This document shows positions 13,894 through 25,326 of a stretch of 64,000 nt of DNA, one piece after another; the first letter of the stretch is position 1, and every line of letters starts with the position of its first letter. A model generated the notes under the pieces. That model was not told the DNA's origin. It saw nothing but the letters and a program-made list of their open reading frames with translations, and made no database searches. The stretch is from Nymphaea colorata (taxonomy: Eukaryota > Streptophyta > Magnoliopsida > Nymphaeales > Nymphaeaceae), in contig NC_045142.1 of assembly GCF_008831285.2 (NCBI RefSeq), positions 7,974,713 to 8,038,712 on the forward strand, read 5' to 3'. A program made the position numbers and the translations under genes.

Positions 13894-14141
13894 CTGTTAA
13901 CAGCTTGCATATAAACGATCTAAAGATGTCTGTAAATTGTCTCTATCAATATGTTCTTAGGCAAGCTTGATCAGCAGTGCCTCCTTTACCTATAGCACAC
14001 GGGTGGCATCTGCAGGTCATTATCATGTATATACAGGAAGATGAGCTGCGAAATTGTGTTTTTTCATCGGAAAATGTTAATGTTCATTCCAAGTCCTTCA
14101 TTTTTTTATTTGGATTTTGTTGTCACCATATGAATGTATTT

Positions 14142-14147
14142 AATAAA
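14142..14147 (+). terminator. Poly(A) signal of the SAMTL-like gene
   Basis: A canonical AATAAA lies 416 bp after the stop codon in an AT-rich stretch. It is the first perfect hexamer downstream, so cleavage near 14160-14180 is likely. Confidence 0.45.
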
Positions 14148-14179
14148 TCGCAGTATACGTGAAAGTCATAAGCAAATGA

Positions 14180-16080
14180 TAATGGCCACATTTGTGGTTT
14201 GAGTAACGGATGTAACCAGCAAGCTTAAGCTAAAGTGCTTTATTTCCTGGTGGATTTTGGGTGTTGTCTATCCCATTTAGCTATATCTGATAGATTGAAG
14301 ACCTGGCAACGCACGGTGCATAAACCTTTGGGACAAGCTTACCAGCCAGGGTGTTTTTATGAGAGTGGACTAAGGTTGTAGAAGCAAAAGTCGCTAATGC
14401 ATGCAATGCGTTAAAATGAATAAAGCCTCTCAAGTTTATCGCCAAAGGACTCCTGACCCTCTCAAAAGAAACTAATAAAGTATATCAGATTAACGAACCT
14501 GACGGTTAGCAAAAGTCATGCCACAGGGATGCAGGAGTAAGCATCAGACCCAACTGGGGACCGGTACTTGTGCATCTTTGTTACCAAGCCTGAAAATTTA
14601 GTGGGCGTACACAGGATATGAGTTGAAAGGGCAGCCTTCTTGAAATCAGTAATAATTATTGGAAATACGTCTCCAATTTTCCCACCATACCAGTCCATCG
14701 AATCTAGAAGGCTAAAATTTGCTAGTCTAATTATTAAGAATGGTGAAGGTTTATGAAGAAACAAGCCTTGAAGAATAATAGAGTAAGCAATAAAATGGCT
14801 GAAATCGATACCAAACCGATAATAGGTAGCCTGCTGCTTCATGCAACTTCCACAGGAGCCATACTTATGCCCTTTCCTGACGCCATTCGTTCAGGCAACC
14901 AGTGGATTGCTTGGTATCTTCTCCCCTTGGTTGTTTTATCCGTTAGATGGGTACACCTAAGTTTCCTCCAGGGCATTTCATGCTTCAGATGGAGAGAAAA
15001 ACCCAGACAATAGACATTTATATCAGAAGTTGCTGCGTACTTTCGGAAAACTGCTGCCGGGGTTAACCCTGGATTTCATTAAAACAAAATTAGGGTTAAC
15101 ATGTACAAAACAAAATGGGGATCAAGAAGATCCTATCCTTTTATAAACAGCCCCAGAAAGGTAGCCAATCTATAGGTGGCCGACGCCAAACTTTATAGAA
15201 TTCTGTTTTATCAAAACAGTTCGACAGGTGGAAAGTTACAGTGCAGGAAAGCCTCTAGCGAACACTACCCTTTGTCTTCAGGTTATCACACCAATCATAA
15301 AAAGAGAGGAGATGGTGGCCCTGGTTAGACGTGCTCTTCACATGAATAGACATCTATAGGATCCTACCAAGAGATCCACGTCCTCTCGCTACTCATCGTC
15401 ACCATGTGATCTAAAAGGTGGTGGTTTAATGGCGCTCTTCACAGCAACAGGACTCAACCATGTTAGGAATATAAGAAAAAGAAAGGATTGCCATACTATG
15501 GCTGAACTGTACAATCCCTGGGCACCCAAACTGCTTTCATTGAGTCTTGTACCTAGATCACCTTGACAATGCACATGGTCGAACATGGGTTGATTTGACA
15601 TCTGATATAACTTTAGTCCCAATCTGACCTGATGCACCACATTTTCAGGGCAAACGTTTCGTGACCAGCTAGGTAGTTAGATATGGAATGATGCTGCACA
15701 ACACGAACTTGAAGCCTTACATTATGCTAGTAGTTTTCCTGCCATCCCGTAGCTGGGGGAGAAGAGCAGCTGAGTCCTGCTTCCAGCTTTCAAATGTAGA
15801 CCAGAAGCCTCCTCCTCTCAGTAAAAGTTGGGAAGTTAGCCAATTTGGTAGGACCATGGCCCATTTTCTCAATCCCCCTCTAAGAAGAGATGCCATTAAA
15901 AAATCAGCATCACCAGGTGCTTACGATGCCACCAAAAGACTGACTAATTTGTTAAACAATAAATCGAGGACATGCATTATGCTGCAGTTAAGGGCTTCAT
16001 GAGCCTCTAATAGATATATGTTCGGTAAAATCTCTCTAACATGGAATACCATGAGGAGAAAAAAAAATCTGAACAAGGCA
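14180..16080. other. Intergenic spacer between converging genes
   Basis: The spacer separates the 3' ends of the SAMTL-like gene (+) and ATP synthase subunit d (-). No recognised gene is present. Two minus-strand open stretches, 15389-15667 and 15717-15919, look slightly exon-like but match no family I know. The rest is AT-rich spacer. Confidence 0.5.
15389..15667 (-). other. Unrecognised open stretch with one hydrophobic segment
   Basis: This minus-strand frame is open for 92 codons. It follows a possible splice acceptor (CTACCTAG, ending at 15669) and stops with TAG. It encodes a polar first half and one clear membrane-like segment, SSAIVWQSFLFLIFLTWL, followed by a short tail ending in GDDE. 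A second open stretch on the same strand (15717-15919) lies just upstream but ends in TAA with no obvious donor. It could be a terminal exon of an unannotated gene, a pseudogene piece, or chance. No function is claimed. Confidence 0.2.
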
Positions 16081-16093
16081 CTGTATATCACAT

Positions 16094-16099
16094 TTTATT
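16094..16099 (-). terminator. Poly(A) signal of the ATP synthase d gene
   Basis: The minus strand reads AATAAA here, 72 bp beyond the TGA stop of the ATP synthase subunit d gene. Position and sequence fit a plant polyadenylation signal. Confidence 0.5.
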
Positions 16100-16170
16100 T
16101 GCAAACAAAATATGAAAGGAACTCAGGAAGCAGCTAGGACCAGTTATTTTGCCGATTCAACCAACAGGGA

Positions 16171-19100
16171 TCAGTAACCCCAGTAATCATTTCGAATTTC
16201 ATCATCAAACTTCTTTTTGAGCTCAGGATGCTTCTCAAAGTATTCATTAGCCGTCATCGTGCTGATCTTTTTCTGCCAGGATGAATAAATTCTCGGTCAT
16301 GTCTCAAGAAAGTAGCATGTCAAAGTATGTAGTAGCAATTGGATGCTGATTACTAACCTTTAACTCCTGGACTTCCGCAATTTCTTTCTCCAATCTTTCA
16401 GATTCTTTTAGTGATTTCTCCTCAGCTTCTTTGAGTTCCACCAACTGTAACACACAAAATTTTCACAAAGACAAGTTCCCAATAAAGCTGCAGCAAAGAA
16501 AAAAATATCTTCGTGTCTCTTAGAAGTAAAAGAAAAGTAGATCTCAATCAAAACTTGGTAACGGTTTCAGTTTCTTATGCACAGGAAACAAGAGGAGGAT
16601 CCCACAGAAGAGTTTACAGAAAACCATCTGCACAAAATGCATCAGCAACATATAAACCCTCAATCTGGTATAACGGCACCAGCACATTTCATACCTAATA
16701 TATTGAGAAAGGAATACTTCTACTATAACAGCATAATATCGGCAAAAATGTTCCTTTGATTGATTAAAAATTCCTACTAATAGCATCTTCTTCAGCATTA
16801 ATGGCAGCTAAAAACATCACTAAGAGAGGCAATAATGGAACAGTTTCAGTGCATGCTTTTATGAGTTTCACCACGTTCAGAAGTCAAGACGGACCATATA
16901 TAAGACAAGGCTAACCATCAAAGAAACTTCATTACAACTTCCAAGCAGCTGGTAAATTTACCTAACAGAAAACATTGCAATTAAACATTCAAAAAATCCC
17001 TTCTGGTTTTAATAAGTTTTCTTCTTACCAAGGCATCAAACTTGGGTTTGTACTGCGGTGTCACTGTGTCCTCAAATTTGGGGATCTTTATGCCTGAAAA
17101 AAATGGTAGTTAAAAGCTTAAAACACAATAAAAGTTGTGTGCTTCGACTGCATAATCAAGAAGCGCACTGCATAATTCATTGCATGGCAAGGTTAAGGAT
17201 CAAAGAATTCATTCTTTAGCATATGAAGGAACAATAAATGAGATGCCGTAATGGTCTCTCTTCAGTGATGCTGCTTGCTTCTTAGCCCTGCAAGCCACCT
17301 TTTGCTATTCCATGCAGGTCAGGGTAACTCAAAACCATAGCCACAAATATCGCTATATTTTCGAAAATATAGCGATATTAATGAAGGAAATAAGGAAAAA
17401 ATTGTGATATATTGAAAAAACGTTAAAAATGAATTTATTGCAATTTTATCACGATTTTTTCACGATTTTTCATTTATTTTTTATTTCATTTTCTGTTTTT
17501 ATATTTTTCAATTTTTGTTTCAATGTTTTATTTCCTCTTGTTTTCGGTATTTGACATGACCTCCTAAATGCAAAGCAATACTTATTAGTTTTTCACTTCT
17601 TGAATTTTTACTTTAACATTTTCATCTTTTATTTAAAAAAAAAAACTCCGAGATTTTCGCAAAAAAAAAAAAATTTTGCCGAAAAAAAACCCGAGAACGA
17701 TATTTGTAGCTATGCTCAAAACCAAGTATATTAATTGCTTTAGGCCTCATTACTATCATCAGCTTCCAGAAAGAAAAAACCTACAAGTAATCACTTTAAA
17801 AGGAAAAAAGTTGCTCAAATTGAAGAAATAGGTGACAAGATCCATGTACTAATTCATGCAGTCAACCAAGGCTGAAACTCCCATGGCAAAATTACAAATG
17901 ACAGGACAGTTAGATAATTACGAATATGAAAAGCTCATGCTAACAAAAAGGTTATAAATAGAAACACTGAATACAAAAACATGATAACGTACTTGATGAA
18001 AAATTTAGAGCAAAGCCATGGATGAAGTTAAAACTCAAAGTACATGGACCAATTGAGGAGCAAGTTTGTCCAACTTTATAAAGAATCAGGTTATGAAGAC
18101 TGTTGGTTTGTTGTCATCACATGCTAGGTTTAGGCATTGCAAGACCAAGTAAGCGCTTGTCTGCCTAAGTATGTAATTCATGTACATGCACAAATAAATG
18201 TCTATATGTAATGTAAATACTTTTCTCAGTAACCAGAGAATGTTCCAAGACCATTTTATGACAGCAAGCATCTAAACTGTTTATTATGAAAAATGCAACT
18301 TACTCTCAAAGGCTTCTTTATACATGTCCACCAATCGAGAACCAATCCCTTTTCTGTAATAATCCCAGTCTATGGGCTCAGGTTCCTAAAAGGAAAGACA
18401 AAAAGACAAACAATTAAAATTTTAAATGGAAGGACTCGAGAAATAATGTGGAACAGGATTATCATGTCAAAATCAGGAATCAATGCAGAATATCAATTTA
18501 TTAATTATTGTATTAATCAGGACCAGTAAGCTCCCTGGTCATGCATGTCTCGGCCCATTTTCATTTTTGAAGAGGTTAGCAACCACCACCAAATTGCAGT
18601 GGTTTTTAATGGCTAGGTTGGTACAACTTTTATATGTTTAATGGTTTTCTACTTTTCTACTAATTTGTTACTTCTAGGCTTCTAGCTGCTCTATATCTGT
18701 AAAAAAATATAATATTGCTTGCACTCAAAATTGTATTTCATAAAATTCTAGCCATGTATGGAAGTGGACATTTGCCAAGATCCTACACCTCTAAGCAAGA
18801 ATTACTGTGTTCATATGAGGGAAAGTTCTGTCGTAAGATCCTACACCTCCATCCAATCACTCATACTCTATTTGCCAAGTTTAATTAATTGCATTCTCAT
18901 GTAGAGGGGCTAAGCAAATGTAGTCCTGACCAAATGTCACCTGGACGGGCCTGAAGGGAGCATGCACGACAATGTGACGGGCATGCAGGTGCGCTGCCGA
19001 TTCGGGAACGACGCGCCGGAATTGTCCGGACACACACCTGACCCAGGTCAAAGGTGAGTCGGGTGCCGTCAAAGTGCACGGATGTTATATTTGTCTGCAC

Positions 19101-22100
19101 TTTTAATTTTTAATTTTTTTTTTTCAAATTTCATTTCATAATCCCCAACGGGCCAGCAACGGGTTTCGTCTAGGAAACCCTATTTGAAGTGCTGCCGCTG
19201 TTCTGGGCTGTGCATCCCTCGCCCGACGACCTCTAGCGACAGCCTCTTGTTCAGCCGGTGCTTTTCCTGCTATTGCTACTGTGTTCTGGCAACTGTGACA
19301 GCTAGCCTCTTGTCCAGCTACAACTCCTTTGGCGACAACTTTCGTCCAGCAATAGCCTCCAGCAATGTTTATTTCTCCAGCAAAAAAAAACGAAATTAAG
19401 TTTACGGATTTTTTATTTTCCTTGTTTATTCTCTAAAATTTAGGGCTTTAGTGTAATTCGTGGTTGCCTAATCTAATTTCTCAATTAATCTTCTTCATAA
19501 TCTTCAATCGGTGTTGTTCTTATGATCTTACCAATTTCTTTTATGCCGAACCGGTGATGTACCCTTCATTTCACCATCTTGTTTCTGCCCTATTCTCCAT
19601 GCTGTTTTATCTTTTCACCAAGCCTATTGATCCTCTTTTCACTAATTTTTCTGCGGTGCATGTAGTGCTGACTTCATTCACTGGATGAACTAGTAATCCT
19701 ATAACCTCTATGGGTTTACATGCTACCGAATGACTCAATGGGGCTGAAAGTTTAATAAATATGCAATTTCTGGTGCTCCTTCTTAGTTATATATTAGTTA
19801 TAGTTTTTTTGTTTGTGCTTGTAGGAGTTTTAAGTCTAACAAATCCTTATGAGTCTAATACTAATGATTAATCTTTGATTTCTACCAACTATTTTTGTTC
19901 GTTTTTGTTTAGTTTCGGTTGAAACTATATATATATAGATCCACACCCTAGTCCCTGTATTTGTTATCACACATGTTGAGATCCCAGTTTATAAATTTAA
20001 GTTGATAGAATCCTATATATTTTTCAACATCACAAATCAAAGTCATCGGTCCCAAAGATCAATATAACACAATCATTAGATATTAGGCTTGCATATTTTT
20101 GTATCTAAAGAACTACAGATATTGCATTCGGAAGAAAACACAACAAATTCTATGATACATGTTGTCCAAACCAAAGCCTACGTAGTCCAAAATCCAAATC
20201 ATAACTCCAATATAAGTCAATAAAGCTCTTCAAAGCTCTGTTGGAACTAGTTGATCAAAGCAGTCAAAGAAAACTAGTTTAAGTCACAGCATATGCAATC
20301 ACTTCTCTGGGTCCTGAATATAAAATGCTTTCTTATCATCTATTAAGGGGCAACATTCTCGATAGACTGTTAAAATGAAGACATATTGTCATGAACTAAG
20401 AATAGGTTGGAAAGAGACAAGGTACCATGCCATGGCAGATGAAATGCAAATACGAGGACAAGAACATTCTTAAATTTTCTATCATATTTTCTTAAAGAGG
20501 TTATGTTTTTTAAATCCACTGATTTGTCAAATCCTCCAATGACAATTAATATTTGTTTGAGCTTTGAAATAGGCCTAATGTTGTGCAATTTATCATCAAT
20601 AATGCAGCAAATTATAAAGCTGAAAGTAGAAGATTGGGTTCCTTCTTTTGGACTTCATGCACTAGTCATTGCATCAATTTTACGCTTAAAGATCTTGGTG
20701 AAGTAGATGAGATGAGATCAACAATTGAATGAGATGTTTTCATATAATGAATGGGCTGTATATACTATATCTATATCCAGGATCCACATGCATATCAGAG
20801 AAACTCTGAAGTAGTGGATATTGCACTAAATAGTCAGTTTTGCAAATCACATCTTAAATTATTGCAAATCAATACAAACTTGGTCAAAGTTATGACATTG
20901 GAGCAAGCGAAAGAGGAAACAGAGGAGCATCTCAAAGAAAAAAGATGTTGTATATGCCTACTAGACGGATTATAGATGAGTGTGTGAACTGGGCAATTTC
21001 ATCATGTATACATACATATTTGTACAAAATACATATAGAAAGCATACATTTGTACATAGAATGGTCAAACATTAGTTGGCTAACTAGAAAGCCAGGTAGC
21101 TGCTAGCTGGGCCAACTAGTTGCTCGTTTGACAACATAGTCACTCGTTTGACAACATAGGTAACTCAATCGGCTAGTTGGGATTTTGACTAAAAAGCTGG
21201 TTCCAAACAAATTGAGCACACCATTAGGAAAGATCCCATCTGCAGTTCCACCTTTACAAAGGTACCAAAAACAATAAAGTGTAATGGCTTAAGTTGATGA
21301 TGTCATAGAATGCAATCTACACCTGATTTTTGAATTTTCTTTTCCATCAAACCTCTAGGTTTGGACAACACGACCACAACTGCATGGTCAGGGTCTTAGA
21401 AAACCTATCAGGATTATGTCAAAATGCTGAACAGCACACCTCAAGTTTCTCAAAATTGCTTCCCACCTGTGGCTGTACAGCCGCCTGTGTCAATGCAACG
21501 TGGCCTGTAATACATTTCATATCATTGTTGATTGTTGATCATGTTTTGTTGTCATTTTGTTTGTTTAATTAGCATGATAGATGCTTTCCAATTTTTAAAA
21601 TAATTTCATGTGAAATACGTTCTGCGCTTCAAAAAATGTTTTCACTTATACGGTCCAATCACTTCGATTCATCTTTTGCTTTCACAATACTGAAAAATCG
21701 TCTATTTTCAGAGCCATATTTAGACTTCCATTCAAAAGATAACCCAGACAAAGGAAATAATAGACCATGTAGAGCATCCACCATTCAAATGGATATTAGA
21801 TGAAAACAGCTATAATCTAAAACGCAGCCGAAGGAAACAAAACATAAATTGAATGCCACTATTTTACCCAGAGAAACATTAGACTAATGAAAATCCACAT
21901 GACCAATCGTCAATTCTCGCACAACGAAGTAAAACCACATTGACATGCAAAAGAATAGCCGCGCGAAAACAAACCATCTCCGGATAACAAAGATTCCATT
22001 TGTATCTAAAAACCCCAAATTCAAAGGCGAGATCGGCGCTTGAAGAACATGATGTTGCGATTGCATTAAGGTTTCATCCTAACTGCTGAATCCACTTTTG

Positions 22101-22465
22101 ATGCATCCAGAAAAAGCCCCGAACCCTATGTCAAGAAAGCAACAGCAACAAAAAATTGATAGCCCTCGTCTCGTAATCCTACCAAATTCCTCACATTTGT
22201 TTCCGATACAATGAAGGCCATCAAAGGAACCTAATTGTCGCATAATTCTTATCAAATTATCGATGAAAGTACATTGACAACATACTGAACTTGTTCCACA
22301 GAGACCAAAAGTTATTTCTCGCATCTCAAGGAATCCAAAGAAAAATCGATCCCCGGAGAGCTAGGGGTGAAATCCCTTTCTCGTTCCTCGTGATGACACG
22401 ATCCGCGAAACTCAGCCGCTCTCCAGATTTATAATCGGAGAAAATGACTGCACAGAGTCATCAAC

Positions 22466-22515
<50 letters not shown>

Positions 22516-22686
22516 GCTAAATTTGGTCTGGAGGGTGTGATTGACCTCGTCGAAGGCGCGGCGGAGGTTGGCAAACTCCCGCCGGGCATCCTCAGTGACG
22601 AGGAGCTTGGCCATCCCCTCCCAGTCGATGGTCGCCCTCCCGGCCTTCGCCGCCATCTCTGCCACCTTCTTCCCGCTCCCGCTCAT
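16171..22686 (-). CDS. ATPQ: Mitochondrial ATP synthase subunit d
   Basis: Complement join of 22513-22686, 18304-18385, 17029-17093, 16358-16444 and 16171-16272. All introns are GT-AG and the frame is kept, giving 169 aa, close to the 168 aa I recall for the Arabidopsis protein. Subunit d is part of the peripheral stalk that holds the F1 head against the Fo rotor in the inner mitochondrial membrane. The protein starts MSGSGKK, has the conserved TIDWEGMAKLLVT and ARREFANLRRAFDEVN segments, the EPEPIDWDYYRKGIG segment at the start of exon 2, a charged helix (residues ~107-137) and the C-terminus DYWGY. The ATG at 22686 matches the family start. A longer in-frame start at 22803 would add an unrelated N-terminus. 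Intron 1 is 4.1 kb and opens with a CT repeat directly after the donor. A 379-bp MITE sits in intron 2. Confidence 0.95.
17336..17714. mobile_element. 379-bp MITE in intron 2 of ATP synthase d
   Basis: Terminal inverted repeats CATAGCCACAAATATCG (left) and CGATATTTGTAGCTATG (right) differ at one base. The flanks carry an exact direct repeat CTCAAAAC, at 17328-17335 and 17715-17722, extendable to 9 bp if the outer C is counted as target. An 8-bp duplication suggests hAT; a 9-bp one would suggest Mutator. The interior is AT-rich, without ORF, and includes a perfect 34-bp palindrome at 17346-17379. Confidence 0.8.
18386..22512 (-). other. 4.1-kb intron 1 of ATP synthase d
   Basis: The intron begins (minus strand) GTCTCTCTC at 22512 and ends TTTTAG at 18386. 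It contains a CT microsatellite at the donor and a GC-richer segment at about 18900-19350 that looks like an old repeat insertion. No exon of a known family was found on either strand. Confidence 0.6.
22468..22511 (-). repeat. CT/GA microsatellite at the ATP synthase d splice donor
   Basis: About 22 GA dinucleotides on the plus strand read as CT on the transcribed strand. The run starts within the donor itself: exon 1 ends CAG and the intron starts GTCTCT, so positions +3 to +6 of the donor belong to the repeat. Confidence 0.85.
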
Positions 22687-22689
22687 CTT

Positions 22690-25320
22690 CCTTCTTTCCT
22701 TGCCCCCCTTCCTCTTCTTCCCCTCCGCTGCCTCTGGGCGCACTCGAATCTCCCCGCTAGAATGTGGGAAGAGCCAAAATCCAGAAGGGGACTGACCCGG
22801 CATGGCGCAGGGAAAACGAAACCCTCGGCGGGTCGGATTCGGGTCCGGATCATATTCAAATTCGGTCCATCTATCTTGAGGTGCAAAATTGCTCCCTAGC
22901 CCCTTAGCTTTAAGCTATGGTCCAAAGGAATGCCTCCGACTTTCTCTCTCTTTTTTTTTTGGTAAAAGTGAGAATGGGTGTTTCGAATTTTAAAAATAAA
23001 CATTAAAAAAACATAAATATGGATAAGTTCCAAACTATCATGATTTATAAATGGAACTTTTTCTTGTTCCTGTCAACAAAACTTGGAGTTGTACAACAAA
23101 ATTGAAAAAAAAAAAATCTGGTTTAAATTTCACCTCTTTTCTAACATTTGCCTTGGTTGACTCACTGTCCCACATCAGAAGAGTAAGAGTGTGTTCTGAA
23201 TTGCAAATTTGGAAGACGGCGATGCAAACACGGGACACATGGAATCAAACAAGAAAAGCTTTCACGTGCTTGTCTGTTCTACTGAAATCAAACAATGGAC
23301 AAAAGCACCGTTGTTGCTCGTGGAACAGCTGCACCAGTTCCTAAGAATAGCAGAGCAGGACATCTTATTCATCTTGCTCCGGGAACAGTTAACTAAACAA
23401 GGTCTTCGGTTCCAAGTTTTTGGTAAAGATAACAATAGACACTTTTGGGTTTCCTTCCAGTGTTTGTGCATGTGATCCATGCGATCAGAAAAGGTAAAAG
23501 CTGGTTTTTACTCATTTCCAAAGACAAAGTTATTATAATTTAAAAATTAAGTTCTATATTTTTAATGTTTACTTAGGAGAAACCACTTTTAACATAAAAA
23601 CCCCAAAATCATATTCTTACACCTCTAAGATTCTGGCTTGTTTCGAGGCTTGAGCGGATCTACAGTACACCCTTCAACTTGAGAACACAATAACGGTCAT
23701 AGGATTTGAACCTTGAACCCCTTGAATGTGAACTGCCTGCCCGGTTGCATTGCACGTCCTGAAGCGAAGTAATGCCCTATTTTAATTCATGTTGTTAAAA
23801 CAATAAAAGAAGACGATGATCTTAACATGGTGTTTGGGATAGAGGTCCCTACGTCCACAAAGTTATCTAACTCCCCCTCACCATTCATCAAGAGCTGAGA
23901 TGAGCCGACTTTGAACTGTGTGAAGTTTTCGAGTAACATGAGGTAACCGAGAGAAGAGAACTCAACATGCGCTGCTCCCAACTTATGCTGACCCAATGTC
24001 TGATTAATTGGAAAAGGAGTGCAGCCACTTTAATTTCGAGTTTTCTAACCATCCTTTGGTATTCGAGCAGCCAAAAATATGAGGTAGATGCAAGCAGTAC
24101 ATGGTCTAAAGTTTCTGAAGAAGCCGAGGAGCTGCTCCTCTATGAAAAATGAGAACCCTTCTTCCATTTCTAGCAGTTTGGCCGCAGAATTTCAGAAAGG
24201 TAATAGTCACCGATCATTCTACTAGTTCTTTGTGTCCGCGGTCAGATAGCTGCCCAATGTCGTAAAAGACATACTATAATGTGTATCGGTCGGGCCGACT
24301 TATACAATATATCATAATATATCCTAAGTGTAGCATGACACACCGTAAAATTAACTTTTTTAATTCATAAACAATTAAAAAAAAACGAAAACCAGAGAAA
24401 AATTCTATCTAACAGCCTTTTCAGGGTATTATCTTAACGACGTAAATAGACTACACAACTTAAAGATAGATCATTCATCGGGTAAACAGGGAAAGAGGTG
24501 ATGGTGGGACAGTTTCTCTCGAAGTACGTACCAGAAATTTTGACATGAGAAAGCTGCTGGAGCAGTCACAGAATGGCGATTTTTCCTGCATCGTATATCC
24601 CAAGTCATTCTTGGTCATAATGTCCTTTTTTGTGGCGGACGGAAAGGTTGGTTCAAGCAGCGAATTAAAGTCACTTTTTACAGGGAAATTGCAAAGCTTT
24701 TCCTTTAGTAGTGCCGAAGCATTCTTCAAAGAATAGATAAATCATTCGATAACAAACCATGTCAAAATACTGCAGGAAAAGCTAATATGCAGGCAAGTGT
24801 CGGGGAACTTCTTTCCCCTTCATTGCATGGACAATGAATTCTCTGTCTCAACGGCTTAGTCTGCCCGAGGCTCTCAGTATGCCTTGGTCATATGTTGCCA
24901 ACATTGACACAATCCCTTTTTGTCCATGGAGATCATTGATACAAAATTCAACAATAGAGGAATTCCAAAATATATTTTGTATCATCCTGGAACACTGACT
25001 GAAAAAAAAAAAAACCTCCAAATGTTCGAAATCTAAGGAATAAGACAAAACTCCCAAAACTGCACCCTAGATAGGGTGAAAACCCACCACCTCAAATTGG
25101 GTGATTTTATGCAAGATATGGAATCTTGGCAGGAAAAACTATACAATTATTCCGGGAATCAAAAAGTGGGTGATGCAACCAACGAGTGGTAATTAGAAAA
25201 TAAAAGTATCTGGCCTCTCCACATGAGAGCTTGGTTCTCCAGTTCTAAAAAGCCTGTTGATGCTGAAGAAGACATGCAGATTGAATTACCACATCTTCGA
25301 CCTCACTTTTTTCAGTTGAT
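22690..25320. other. Spacer between ATP synthase d and eIF2B delta
   Basis: The stretch lies upstream of the ATP synthase d start and downstream of the eIF2B delta stop; both genes run on the minus strand. The first 150 bp are GC-rich, fitting the ATP synthase d promoter and leader; no clear TATA box was seen. The rest is AT-rich with only short open frames. No gene, RNA or intact transposon was recognised. Confidence 0.5.
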
Positions 25321-25326
25321 GCATCT

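Noticed and set aside
22687-22803. Upstream in-frame ATG at 22803 that would extend ATP synthase d by 39 residues
   Set aside because: The added sequence is unlike the family, and MSGSGKK at 22686 matches the conserved start.
22444-22899. Plus-strand open frame with a long Arg-Glu run over the ATP synthase d first exon
   Set aside because: The Arg-Glu run is a translation of the GA microsatellite and the rest is antisense to the real exon.
23787-24152. Open frames on both strands between ATP synthase d and eIF2B delta
   Set aside because: Short, without recognisable motifs or splice partners; looks like repeat-derived spacer.
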